From Pseudomonas sp. IPO3778 (lineage in GTDB: Bacteria > Pseudomonadota > Gammaproteobacteria > Pseudomonadales > Pseudomonadaceae): a DNA stretch of 64,000 bases. Under the pieces are notes generated by a model that was not told the DNA's origin, did no database searches, and saw only the letters and a program-made list of their open reading frames with translations. This document shows, in pieces, positions 6,176 through 13,842 of this stretch (the first letter of the stretch is position 1; each line of letters opens with the position of its first letter). A program made the translations under genes and the position numbers. Location of the stretch: NCBI RefSeq assembly GCF_013386825.1, contig NZ_JACARC010000027.1:1-64000 (forward strand), read 5' to 3'.

Positions 6176-6610
6176 TTAATGAGTCGTGGCAGCCGTACTT
6201 GTTCCGACAGGCGGGACAATGATGTCTGCACGCAACCCGGTCTTAACATCGCGAACTGCGAAATCCCACGCGCCTCCCCATGTTGCCCCATAGAGGCCGT
6301 AAGTATGCCCAGCTAAAAGCTCAATGTTCCTTTCAACAGCTATTGAGTGGCGATGAATCGTGAAGTCTTTCCAAACCTTTATTCGATGCGTGCCTGGCCC
6401 TATAAAGTACTGATACTGCCGGCCCACCCAAAACAGCGTTCCGTCATCATCAACCTTCAATATCGATAATGATTTGTCGATCAGATTGATCGTGGCGACA
6501 TCTGAATTAGCCTTTCCTTCTGCGCTTTTATGCGTGTAGTGCATACATCCTGACAGCATGAAGCTGAGCAGAAATAGCGTTGCAAAACGTAAAAAATCTA
6601 TATGCCGCAT
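6176..6610 (-). CDS. Predicted outer-membrane or periplasmic lipoprotein (prophage cargo)
   Basis: 144 residues from ATG 6610, with GGGAG eight bases upstream. A short basic N-terminus, a hydrophobic core ([11 protein letters not shown]) and the lipobox LSGC place a lipidated cysteine at residue 22. The mature part is beta-rich ([22 protein letters not shown]) and resembles small DUF-type lipoproteins with a PEGA-like 'GTHRIKV' strand. It runs against the early operon, so it is likely expressed in the lysogen as a moron, where lipoproteins often change surface properties or exclude related phages; that function is inferred. It diverges from the yejK-like gene. Confidence 0.75.
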   Translation of the reverse strand: MRHIDFLRFATLFLLSFMLSGCMHYTHKSAEGKANSDVATINLIDKSLSILKVDDDGTLFWVGRQYQYFIGPGTHRIKVWKDFTIHRHSIAVERNIELLAGHTYGLYGATWGGAWDFAVRDVKTGLRADIIVPPVGTSTAATTH

Positions 6611-6675
6611 CAAAAGCTCCCCAAGGCTCATCTCCAAAGCGGCAATAGATACCCTATCCCTTTCCGAAATGCCAC

Positions 6676-6708
6676 ATTGCCGTCACCCGATCACGGAGGG
6701 CGGCGCCT
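6676..6708. repeat. Leader repeat A, copy 1 (copy 2 at 8056-8087)
   Basis: About 33 bases ending in ACGGAGGGCGGCGCCT (6693-6708) recur at 8056-8087, ending in the same 16-mer (8072-8087). Copy 1 leads into the yejK ribosome site; copy 2 is followed by a GGAGA site but no ORF. The second copy looks like the leader of a lost gene. Confidence 0.6.
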
Positions 6709-6724
6709 ACCCGAGGTAATCGCA

Positions 6725-7732
6725 ATGCCTGTACTCCACAGCGCAACCCATAAGATCGACAAGAAGCCAGACGGCAGCCCCGCCGTTCTGTTCCTCGGCG
6801 GCGCCGAGCAAGTCGAAAGCCAGGCCCGCGACGATCTGATGCATCAGTTCAACGAAAGCTACAACGGTACCGCCGGCAAAGGGTGGGGCTTCTTTCATGC
6901 TGAGTCGGGCGCCTTCCCACTCAGCGGCTGGCTCGGTAAGTACCTGGCGGGAGTTGGTGACTTCCTCAAATTCAGCACCATCGCTGTCGAGCACCTGGTC
7001 AGGCTGATGGAAGAGTCGAACCTGACCACCGGCGGGCACGCTCTCTTCTGCCACTATCAGCAAGGCCTGACCGAGTACCTGGTAATTGCCCTGGTGCAGG
7101 AAACCGAGGCGGTGACCATGACCGAGGAACTCAGCCTGCTTACCGTCAAGCGCCTGGACTTGGACCACATCCGCTTGGCCGCGCGCATCAACCTCAGTGA
7201 ATGGAAAGGCAATCCGCAGTCGAAGCAATACATCTCGTACATCAAGGGCAAGCAGGGTCGCAGGCTCAACGATTACTTCCGAGACTTTATCGGCTGCCAG
7301 GAAGGTATCGACGGGCCTAGCGAAACCCGCACACTGCTGAAGGCGTTCAGCGATTTCGTGGAAAGCGAGGACATGATCGAAGATGCAGCCCGCGAGAAGA
7401 CGCACACCCTCGTCAGCTATTCCATGGCCCAAGCCAAGCTGGGCGAGCCGATCACCCTAGATGAGCTGTCGAGCCTGATCGACGAAGACCAGCCGAAGAA
7501 CTTCTATGACTTCATCAAGGCGAATGACTATGGGATTTCCGAAAGCCTGCCGCCGGATAAAAAGACCCTCAACAAATTTCGGCGCTTCACCGGCCGGGCC
7601 GAAGGCATGTCGATCAGCTTCGAAGCACACCTACTGGGCGACAAGATCAAGTTTGACGAAGAAGACGGCACACTGACGCTACGCGGCCTGCCAACGCAGC
7701 TCACCGAACAGCTCAAGCGCGCAGCGGCGTGA
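6725..7732 (+). CDS. yejK: Nucleoid-associated protein, YejK/NdpA family
   Basis: 335 residues, the normal length of the family. Recognisable YejK blocks are [20 protein letters not shown], the [20 protein letters not shown] block, [14 protein letters not shown] and the C-terminal [14 protein letters not shown]. YejK proteins bind DNA in the nucleoid and some phages encode or target them. The start at 6725 follows GAGGTAA; longer readings run into the divergent lipoprotein gene. The gene is on the early-operon strand but framed by antisense cargo. Copies carried on mobile elements are known; whether this one modulates host chromatin or the phage genome is not visible in sequence. The host should also have a chromosomal copy outside this window. 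Confidence 0.9.
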   Translation: MPVLHSATHKIDKKPDGSPAVLFLGGAEQVESQARDDLMHQFNESYNGTAGKGWGFFHAESGAFPLSGWLGKYLAGVGDFLKFSTIAVEHLVRLMEESNLTTGGHALFCHYQQGLTEYLVIALVQETEAVTMTEELSLLTVKRLDLDHIRLAARINLSEWKGNPQSKQYISYIKGKQGRRLNDYFRDFIGCQEGIDGPSETRTLLKAFSDFVESEDMIEDAAREKTHTLVSYSMAQAKLGEPITLDELSSLIDEDQPKNFYDFIKANDYGISESLPPDKKTLNKFRRFTGRAEGMSISFEAHLLGDKIKFDEEDGTLTLRGLPTQLTEQLKRAAA

Positions 7733-7750
7733 GGCCTGAGGCCCAAAGTA

Positions 7751-7778
7751 GCGCCGCTCTCTGGAGGGAAAGCGGCGC
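7751..7778. terminator. GC-rich hairpin between convergent genes
   Basis: GCGCCGCT (7751-7758) pairs with AGCGGCGC (7771-7778) across a 12-base loop, exactly between the stops of the yejK gene and the minus-strand gene at 7783. There is no T run on either strand, so intrinsic termination would be weak. Confidence 0.4.
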
Positions 7779-7782
7779 CTGC

Positions 7783-7995
7783 TTATGCCTTAGCTCGTAC
7801 GGAAGCTACAGCCGCCTCAACCTCATTCCATGCATTGCTGACGTGTGGATGCTCTGCTTGACGATACTTCGAGTTGTCGATGATTAAGGATTTAGCTTTC
7901 TGGCTGATCTTTACCAGGTCCAAATCTAGATCCTGAGCCGCGCCCAACACTGCGACAAGGGCCTGCTCTAAAGCTATTTCACGATCTGTAGCCAT
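7783..7995 (-). CDS. Small helical prophage protein, unknown
   Basis: 70 residues from ATG 7995 with GGAGA upstream; the longer reading to 8055 extends through leader repeat B. It is almost wholly helical by composition (REIALEQALVAVLGAAQDLD, then LVKISQKAKSLIIDN and WNEVEAAVASVRA), a coiled-coil-like pattern. No family recognised. It is antisense to the early operon and convergent with yejK. Confidence 0.6.
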   Translation of the reverse strand: MATDREIALEQALVAVLGAAQDLDLDLVKISQKAKSLIIDNSKYRQAEHPHVSNAWNEVEAAVASVRAKA

Positions 7996-8000
7996 TTTCA

Positions 8001-8043
8001 TCTCTCCTTGATCCAGCCCCATGCCGGTCACCCGTAATACTCC
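8001..8043. repeat. Leader repeat B, copy 1 (copy 2 at 9294-9333)
   Basis: An imperfect repeat of about 40 bases, sharing the core TGCCGGT-ACCCGTAATAC (8022-8040 and 9312-9330) and flanking CTCTCC and GATCC blocks. Read on the minus strand, both copies precede cargo genes (7783-7995 and 8135-9193) and carry a GGAGAG-like ribosome site. They flank the AT-richer Ig-domain gene, so they could be recombination points used in its acquisition. Confidence 0.55.
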
Positions 8044-8134
8044 AACCCAAACCAAATTGCCACCACCTGTAACGGAGGGCGGCGCCTGACTGGAGATAAG
8101 TTAGGGTGTATCCCCCCTAAACTTATAAAGAAGA

Positions 8135-9193
8135 TTAAATTAGTAATTGTTGCCCATTAGGAACGGGCGGCCAATAAGATAAAAACCCAACAAGCTTACT
8201 ACGATTAAAACCATAGAGATCAAATACCTCGTCCCTCATGTAACGCAGAGCACTATCAACCTTAAGAAAAAGTAGTCCATCCTCTCTTTTGTAAAGAGCT
8301 GTATCAGTTTGCAAGGGAGCGCCGACAATATAATCGCCAACAGCTGGAATTTCGATCACACCCACAAAGTCTTCAAAAAGATTATTGTAGACGTCCATAT
8401 TCGGGACGTGCCGCAAATAATGATCGACAACAAGATATACAGCACCATTAGATGCGTCTCTTATGCGACTTCCATTGGCAGGTGTAGGTTTTTCCTTATC
8501 CCCGATGGTTCCACAGATCGTTACCTGAGCATGATTATAACTCACAGCAAGGTAAAAAGGACCGTCGGCTGATTTGCACGCTACATTGAGTACAGCTATC
8601 CCATCAGCCCCTGTCAATACTATTGCGTTACCTGGATCGGTTTCTACACCTGTGGGATTTGGAAATCGCGTTTCAAAGTACACTTTTTCTCCAGCGATCG
8701 GACTCCCACTAGCATCCTTAAGAAGAATAATTATAGGATCTAATTTAGCCTCATTTTTACCGTCGAATGTTTGTCTTCGAGGTTTTGTTTGATGATCGCC
8801 GGAAACAATGACAAGCGTCACATTTTCTTTCGGCTGTGGGTATCCAACAGTAAGATTAAACGTTACAGGCGGTGTATCATCAATATATACATTAACAACA
8901 AACGACCCCTCTCCATACATTGCGCGGACACTGTAACCATTTATATGATTTAAAACTGCAAATCCGCCCTCATTAGTCTTTGTTGCCAAAAAAAAGCTAT
9001 CACCACCATTGATTTGCGGAGTAATATCACCCTGATAGGTTTTAAACCCTACGTTAATATCAGCTGCTGGCACACCATCGTCTTGCGTAACCTGCACAGT
9101 TAAAGGCGCAAAATAAGCCATTGGATTCATAGGATCTGAGGAAACGGTTAGTGGAACTAATTGATTATCGCCTGAAACAATTGTTAACTTCAT
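8135..9193 (-). CDS. Two-Ig-domain protein with C-terminal repeat module (prophage cargo)
   Basis: 352 residues from ATG 9193 (AGAGG upstream). Two similar bacterial Ig-like (Big/invasin-type) domains are visible: residues 1-117, opening LTIVSGDNQ, and 125-228, opening LVIVSGDHQ, each with a PL-V-V-D-G-P strand pattern and a 'G.A.L' turn. The C-terminus has two copies of a module of the form RIRD...VYLVVD..LRHVPN (243-275) and LYKREDGLLFLKVDSALRYM (300-320), as in surface-protein repeats. There is no signal peptide. It is markedly AT-richer than its neighbours, bounded by repeat B and antisense to the phage operon, all signs of recent transfer. It could be a cell-surface binder, a virion decoration or an effector; no enzymatic motif is seen. 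Confidence 0.75.
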   Translation of the reverse strand: MKLTIVSGDNQLVPLTVSSDPMNPMAYFAPLTVQVTQDDGVPAADINVGFKTYQGDITPQINGGDSFFLATKTNEGGFAVLNHINGYSVRAMYGEGSFVVNVYIDDTPPVTFNLTVGYPQPKENVTLVIVSGDHQTKPRRQTFDGKNEAKLDPIIILLKDASGSPIAGEKVYFETRFPNPTGVETDPGNAIVLTGADGIAVLNVACKSADGPFYLAVSYNHAQVTICGTIGDKEKPTPANGSRIRDASNGAVYLVVDHYLRHVPNMDVYNNLFEDFVGVIEIPAVGDYIVGAPLQTDTALYKREDGLLFLKVDSALRYMRDEVFDLYGFNRSKLVGFLSYWPPVPNGQQLLI

Positions 9194-9336
9194 TTTCTGG
9201 CCTCTGCAAAAAAAATCGGACTTCAATCTCAAACATATACTTTTTATCGTTATATTTCTGAGCCGAATATTGAAGCTCCACTGACAAAACCACCTCTCCG
9301 ATCCGGTCTCGTGCCGGTAACCCGTAATACCCCATA

Positions 9337-9522
9337 TCAACGAAATCTGCCAGAAGGCTCGGTAGCAGGTAACCCGGCCAGGTCACGCCATCGAGCCAGA
9401 TCAGCAATCAGCCTGAGCCCCTGGCGAACCTCAGCCTCAAGCCTTTCTTCGGGAAGCATGAGTAGTCGCACAACCTCATCGCATATCAGGCGTATCGCTT
9501 CCACATCGGTTTTCGTGCTCAT
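9337..9522 (-). CDS. Small prophage protein, unknown
   Basis: 61 residues from ATG 9522. The helical, charged sequence (VEAIRLICDEVVRLLMLPEE, then VRQGLRLIADLARWRDL) looks like a real helical-bundle protein, but no strong ribosome site is visible. Its 3' end touches leader repeat B. No family recognised. Confidence 0.5.
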   Translation of the reverse strand: MSTKTDVEAIRLICDEVVRLLMLPEERLEAEVRQGLRLIADLARWRDLAGLPATEPSGRFR

Positions 9523-9608
9523 CGCAGTTACAGCCCGTTTATCCAGAATGCAAATTGGCGAATTGAGTCAACCGGCAAAAATCGACTGACTTGCCAAACC
9601 ATAAAATC

Positions 9609-10697
9609 TCATATAACACGCCTTATTGGCCCTGTGCGCCAGTCGTGTTCGATCACATGATTCCCAAAGAAAACTCCGGTAGTGATCCACCCATTTTTCT
9701 CGGACGACAAAAAGCCTAAAACGTAGTCGTCCCAAAACTCAGACTCAGTCTGAACCTGATCAACCATTGCTTCCGCAACAATATTTATAACTCTTACAAG
9801 CAAAAATTCAGTTAGATGCACAAACCAATCAAGCTTGTTGGGCTCTATTTTCTGAGAGCTAAAGTCCGTACCGCCCTCATGTATTATTTCGCACCGATAC
9901 CCGTACATCTCCCTAATGGCTTGCTTCCACTCGGAAGCATGAGGATTACTGTTTGACTTGAAAAACGAACTCAAGTGAATGTCTGAATGAATGACTTTTG
10001 AATAAGCCTTACTTGGAGCACCTAGCAACAAGGGATACCGTTTAGACACACCTGTACCGTCCCTTTCGTCTGGTTTCAAAAGGGCCTCAAGTGCAATCCA
10101 GTTAAAAGCGAATTTGTGGGCGATATGCGCTGAATGTTGAGATTCCCTCTGCCAATCCATGCACTTCACCAAGCAATTCCCCAGAGGCGTCAAGGAATTA
10201 CGTAAAGACTGACCAAGAAACCAATCCCAGAAGCAGTATGGAGGAGCTTGTATCAAAAATGGCCCAACCCCAGATGCAGGTTCTTCTATCGGGGTCCAAA
10301 CTCCAGATTTATATACGGCCCCAATTGCACGCCCTTCCTGTCGATTCCAAGCAAGAAGACGTGCCTTAGCAAGAAATACTTTTTTATTAAAAATCGAAAG
10401 AGCAGTATCAGCGAAAAGCAAACCAACACTAATACCGTAATCACTTGTATCCAGCATCGGAATTATTATTAGCTTAGTATCGCCCAGAGTTATTTTTTCT
10501 GAGAATTCCATACCAAAAGATACAAAAGACTTTCTTAACGCCTCATTCAGTCCGGGGGAAGATCGCACACCGAACTGGCTCTCTCTGAGTATATAGGCGT
10601 CGGGGCCTTGGCCTAGAGGCACAAGCGGAGCAGTTGCCACCCCGGTTATTGCGAGCGCAATCCATGTGGAGTCCTGGTCAAGCTCGAATGCAGACAT
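9609..10697 (-). CDS. HEPN-domain candidate (ApeA-like C-terminus), possible defence protein
   Basis: 362 residues. The C-terminal third resembles HEPN proteins of the ApeA type: a helix with FAFNWIALEALLKPDERD (~residues 197-213), then YGYRCEIIHEGG with Arg268 and His273 forming the R-X4-H motif of HEPN ribonucleases, and a final LDWFVHLTEFLLVRVI helix. The N-terminal ~190 residues are an unrecognised beta-rich part. HEPN proteins are commonly RNases in anti-phage defence or toxins. The gene is AT-richer than the phage backbone and antisense to the early operon, and lies in the cargo cluster, a typical place for prophage-encoded exclusion genes. The start at 10697 is a choice; upstream in-frame ATGs lie inside the next gene. 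HEPN is strongly suggested, the defence role is inferred. Confidence 0.65.
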   Translation of the reverse strand: MSAFELDQDSTWIALAITGVATAPLVPLGQGPDAYILRESQFGVRSSPGLNEALRKSFVSFGMEFSEKITLGDTKLIIIPMLDTSDYGISVGLLFADTALSIFNKKVFLAKARLLAWNRQEGRAIGAVYKSGVWTPIEEPASGVGPFLIQAPPYCFWDWFLGQSLRNSLTPLGNCLVKCMDWQRESQHSAHIAHKFAFNWIALEALLKPDERDGTGVSKRYPLLLGAPSKAYSKVIHSDIHLSSFFKSNSNPHASEWKQAIREMYGYRCEIIHEGGTDFSSQKIEPNKLDWFVHLTEFLLVRVINIVAEAMVDQVQTESEFWDDYVLGFLSSEKNGWITTGVFFGNHVIEHDWRTGPIRRVI

Positions 10698-10920
10698 TCT
10701 TCGCCACCATCCTCTCACCAAGTTCTCGTCCAGCAACCTGTGCCAGACCACGATCAACATAGGTTCGGTCACCAGCAACACCCGGCACAACTACCTCACC
10801 ACCACGCTTCACCTCGACGTTGATACGCCAGGTCTCCCGGCCTTCCTCGTCCTTGTCGCACTCCATGTAGTTCCAAACCTGAAAGCCTTCGATCTCATCG
10901 TAAATATCGTGCTTGGTCAT
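10678..10920 (-). CDS. Small prophage protein, unknown
   Basis: 80 residues from ATG 10920 (an alternative ATG at 10932 adds four). Beta-rich and charged: YDEIEGFQVWNYMECDKDEE, then WRINVEVKRGGEVVVPGVAG, ending in a helix (LAQVAGRELGERMVAKN). It overlaps the start of the HEPN candidate by 20 bases on the same strand, so the two may be co-transcribed; if the HEPN protein is a toxin, this would be a natural place for a partner. The small charged form is also common for ordinary phage genes. Confidence 0.55.
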   Translation of the reverse strand: MTKHDIYDEIEGFQVWNYMECDKDEEGRETWRINVEVKRGGEVVVPGVAGDRTYVDRGLAQVAGRELGERMVAKNVCIRA

Positions 10921-10992
10921 GGTCCAGCCCATTTAGAGGAAGGGGCCATCGTAGCACCACACCGCCCGGGCATGGCCCGGCAAGGACTCCCC

Positions 10993-11268
10993 ATGCCTAC
11001 AGAAAACAAACCGGCTGATCCCTTCGGGCCGAGCGGCCGCACTTTTCACATTCATCCGAGCGTACGCGGGGCGATTCGCGATTTCAGCAAGCGCCAACTC
11101 AAAGGCATGTTCCGCGTTGACGGGCGTGAATGCACCGCCGACGAGGCGAAGGACCACCTGCTCGAAGCGCTGGCCCAGGGTAAAGAGGTGCTTCCATTCG
11201 GGCCGCCGTGTGAAGGCTTCGATTTCACCGGCGGGGGCTGTCCTGGTCATGACAAGGAGGCCGCATGA
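10993..11268 (+). CDS. Prophage protein, unknown
   Basis: 91 residues from ATG 10993 (AAGGA upstream). It contains DPFGPSGRTFHIHPSVRGAI and a C-terminal stretch EVLPFGPPCEGFDFTGG ending with a Cys and His. It heads a coupled cluster in which the stop overlaps the next ATG (ATGA at 11265). No family recognised; the Cys residues are too few for a confident metal site. Confidence 0.65.
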   Translation: MPTENKPADPFGPSGRTFHIHPSVRGAIRDFSKRQLKGMFRVDGRECTADEAKDHLLEALAQGKEVLPFGPPCEGFDFTGGGCPGHDKEAA

Positions 11269-11576
11269 AGCGCATCTACCTCAGCGGGCCCATGACCGGC
11301 CTGCCCGGCCTCAACTTCGCCGCCTTCCACGCCATGACCACCAACCTGCGCGCCGGCGGCCACACCGTCACCAACCCCGCCGAACTCAACCCCGACGGCG
11401 GCACCTGGAACGACTGCATGCGCCGCGACATTGCCGCCCTGATGGACTGCGACACGGTGGCCACCCTGCCCGGCTGGGAGCATTCAAAGGGTGCTCGCCT
11501 GGAAGTCCTGATCGCCGAACGCCTCGGCATGACGGTTGTGAATGCCCATGATCTGGTAACGAGGGAGGCTGTATGA
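11265..11576 (+). CDS. DUF4406 protein (nucleoside 2-deoxyribosyltransferase-like fold)
   Basis: 103 residues. The opening RIYLSGPMTGLPGLNFAAFH, the NPAE block, the DC-M-RD-IAALMDCD core and the closing LPGWEHSKGARLE are diagnostic of DUF4406, related to nucleoside 2-deoxyribosyltransferases. Such enzymes act on free nucleotides; in phages this family may remodel nucleotide pools, but the substrate is not established. The start overlaps the preceding stop as ATGA, and the stop overlaps the next start. Confidence 0.85.
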   Translation: MKRIYLSGPMTGLPGLNFAAFHAMTTNLRAGGHTVTNPAELNPDGGTWNDCMRRDIAALMDCDTVATLPGWEHSKGARLEVLIAERLGMTVVNAHDLVTREAV

Positions 11577-12172
11577 CCACCAACCAAACGATTGACGGCT
11601 TGCCGCTTGAGCTGTTGCGCAGGGTTTCCGACCCTTACGCCCCCAAAGGCCAGGAGCTGGCCCGTGCAGAGCTGCGCGCCCTGCTGGATGCGCCAGCCGC
11701 CCAGCCCCAGGGTGGGCCAATACTGATACAGGCTGTGGCCATCACTCGTCAGAACGATGACGGGATGTACCTGGAATGGTTGCTTGAGGGTGGGATTTCC
11801 GAAATGGAGTTCCCTGGACAAGTGCTGTTTGCCATGCCCGAGGCCAACGATCTGTGTGATGAGGATGGCAGCGCCGAGATCTACATCCGGCCAGTCGAGC
11901 AACCCGCGCCGGTAGCGGTGGTGCTGCCTGAGCGATCCAATCAGGACTATGCCATTGAGCATGCCGAATACATGGCCCAGTCAGCCGACGAGGTGCTGGC
12001 GAAGTTCCAGGCATACGGCCTGGCTCTGCTGGCCGTTGATGAGGGAGGTGACGACGGCGAAGGTGAGCTGCTTGAGAATATCGACTCCACCCGCAGCGAC
12101 CTGCAGGAGTCACTGGTAGATCTGCGCAGCATGGTTTACGAGTTCCGCAAGCGTGCCGCCAAACCCCGATAG
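11573..12172 (+). CDS. Prophage protein with acidic C-terminal half, unknown
   Basis: 199 residues, coupled to the DUF4406 gene by ATGA. The N-terminal block (LPLELLRRVSDPYAPKGQEL) is of a kind seen in many Pseudomonas phage proteins of unknown function that precede DNA methylase genes. The middle is beta-rich and the C-terminal ~80 residues are acidic and helical (DEVLAKFQAYGLALLAVDEG, then LQESLVDLRSMVYEFRKRA), possibly coiled coil. No catalytic motif seen. Confidence 0.65.
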   Translation: MTTNQTIDGLPLELLRRVSDPYAPKGQELARAELRALLDAPAAQPQGGPILIQAVAITRQNDDGMYLEWLLEGGISEMEFPGQVLFAMPEANDLCDEDGSAEIYIRPVEQPAPVAVVLPERSNQDYAIEHAEYMAQSADEVLAKFQAYGLALLAVDEGGDDGEGELLENIDSTRSDLQESLVDLRSMVYEFRKRAAKPR

Positions 12173-12256
12173 GAGTACATCCGTACTCCTCCCGCAAAAC
12201 CTGTAACCCCTCCCCCTTCAACGTCAGCCGCTATAGCGGCGAGGACAAGCTCGCCT

Positions 12257-12445
12257 ATGAAAAGAACAGTCGTGCTCACCGGCAAGGCAGTCGTGAACTT
12301 CCGGAAGGTCATTGAGTACATCGATGACGACGAGGTCGAGCAACTGCTGGCCAGCAATGATCTGCGGGAAAGCCAGATCGACGACGATGACCTGCTCGAC
12401 ATCGAGTGGATTCATGACGATGTCGATATCAAGGTGACGCCATGA
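12257..12445 (+). CDS. Small acidic prophage protein
   Basis: 62 residues, strongly acidic (EYIDDDEVEQLLASNDLRES, then DDDDLLDIEWIHDDVD), with GAGGACAAG before ATG 12257. Overall negative charge of this kind is typical of DNA-mimic or anti-restriction proteins, but the length and lack of pattern do not allow a claim. It is coupled to the 18-residue ORF by ATGA. Confidence 0.65.
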   Translation: MKRTVVLTGKAVVNFRKVIEYIDDDEVEQLLASNDLRESQIDDDDLLDIEWIHDDVDIKVTP

Positions 12446-12498
12446 TCGCCACCCCCTGGTTCGCCTACGTCTTCATCTACAAGGGGCTGAGGCCATGA
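12442..12498 (+). CDS. 18-residue micro-ORF coupled at both ends
   Basis: MIATPWFAYVFIYKGLRP. Its ATG overlaps the stop of the acidic protein (ATGA, 12442-12445) and its TGA overlaps the methylase ATG (ATGA, 12495-12498). The ribosome-site-like AAGGGGCTGAGG of the methylase lies inside it. It may be a coupling leader or a tiny membrane peptide. Confidence 0.5.
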   Translation: MIATPWFAYVFIYKGLRP

Positions 12499-13793
12499 AA
12501 GAGCATCGCGTTTTGATCGGCGACTGCATTGAATCGATGCGGACGCTGCCAGACAACAGTATTGACAGCGTGGTCACCGATCCGCCCTACGGTATTCGCT
12601 TCATGGGCAAGAGCTGGGATGGCCAAGACATCGAGGCTCGAGCCGTTTACCGGGCCAGCATGCCTTCACACGCATCGGCCTGCGGTCCGAATGGTGGTCA
12701 CAGGTCAGTAGCTGCCGAGGCCGGCAAGTATGACCTGACGCCCAAAGGCATGCGCGCCTTCCAGGCATTTACGCTGGAGTGGGCAACCGAATGCCTGCGA
12801 GTGCTCAAGCCCGGCGGACACTTGCTGTCGTTCGCCGCTGCGCGCACTTACCACCACATGGCGGTCGGCATTGAAATGGCTGGCTTCGAGATCCGAGACC
12901 AGATCATGTGGGTATTTGGCTCAGGCTTCCCGAAGTCTCACAACCTGAAGGGCGATCGCGCTGGATGGGGTACCGCGCTGAAGCCAGCGCATGAGCCAAT
13001 CTGCGTGGCGCGCAAGCCTTTCAGCGGGACCGTGGCAACCAACATGGCCAGGTGGGGTACTGGCGGTCTGAACATCGACGGCTGCCGCGTGCCGGCCGTG
13101 GATGCAGAAGCCTTGGCAAAGAACTGGGACCGGGATACCACCGTAGACATGCGCGGTGGCAAGTTCATCGGCGGCAAGTCTGGCTCAATCGCGATGACGG
13201 CCGGGGCCTCGGCACTAGGCCGTTGGCCTGCGAACCTGATCCACGATGGCAGCGACGAAGTAGTTGCCTTGTTCCCGGCGCAAGCAGGGGCCAGTGCGCC
13301 GGTGATGGGCACCGAACCTACGGCCAATGGCTTCAGCGGGGCGGTGAGCTACAGCGGCATGCGCGAGCGAGTGGCCGGCGCGTTTCACGCTGACAGCGGA
13401 AGCGCAGCCAGGTTCTTCTACTGCGCCAAGACCAGCCCAAAGGATCGCCATGAGGGCCTGGCACACCCTGGCCCTCAATTCAAAATGGGCACCACCCTGC
13501 GCACAGTCGAAACCGCCGATACGAAAGGGAACAACCACCCTACCGTCAAGCCAACCGACCTGATAGCCTACCTGTGCCGTCTTGTCACCCCGGCCGGCGG
13601 CGTAGTGCTGGACCCTTTCATGGGCAGCGGCAGCACCGGCAAAGCAGCAATGCGCGAGGGCTTCGAGTTCGTGGGGTGCGAAATTGACGAGCAGTACGCG
13701 GCGATCGCCCGGGCCCGCATCGAATATGAAGTACTCCAGCAACAAGTGCAGAAGGTTGAATCCGACCAACTCGATCTATTCGCAACTGCCTAA
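12495..13793 (+). CDS. DNA methyltransferase, beta-class (N6-adenine or N4-cytosine)
   Basis: 432 residues. The catalytic motif DPPY is at residues 29-32 and the SAM-binding motif DPFMGSGSTG at 373-382, the order of the beta class. NHPTVKP before motif I is also typical. It transfers a methyl group to an exocyclic amino group of A or C. No restriction endonuclease is adjacent, so it is an orphan enzyme, as phages use to protect their own DNA. The long central segment (residues ~150-330) is probably target recognition. Coupled to the micro-ORF upstream. Confidence 0.93.
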   Translation: MKEHRVLIGDCIESMRTLPDNSIDSVVTDPPYGIRFMGKSWDGQDIEARAVYRASMPSHASACGPNGGHRSVAAEAGKYDLTPKGMRAFQAFTLEWATECLRVLKPGGHLLSFAAARTYHHMAVGIEMAGFEIRDQIMWVFGSGFPKSHNLKGDRAGWGTALKPAHEPICVARKPFSGTVATNMARWGTGGLNIDGCRVPAVDAEALAKNWDRDTTVDMRGGKFIGGKSGSIAMTAGASALGRWPANLIHDGSDEVVALFPAQAGASAPVMGTEPTANGFSGAVSYSGMRERVAGAFHADSGSAARFFYCAKTSPKDRHEGLAHPGPQFKMGTTLRTVETADTKGNNHPTVKPTDLIAYLCRLVTPAGGVVLDPFMGSGSTGKAAMREGFEFVGCEIDEQYAAIARARIEYEVLQQQVQKVESDQLDLFATA

Positions 13794-13842
13794 CCCCAAT
13801 CCCCCTACATGCCTGCCGGTGAGCGGCGGGCGAGGTATCCGT

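Noticed and set aside
9165-9407. Minus-strand ORF overlapping the start of the Ig-domain gene, with a GTG near 9290 just after repeat B
   Set aside because: It overlaps the Ig-domain gene start out of frame, and the peptide has no recognisable features; kept only as possible leader-peptide speculation.
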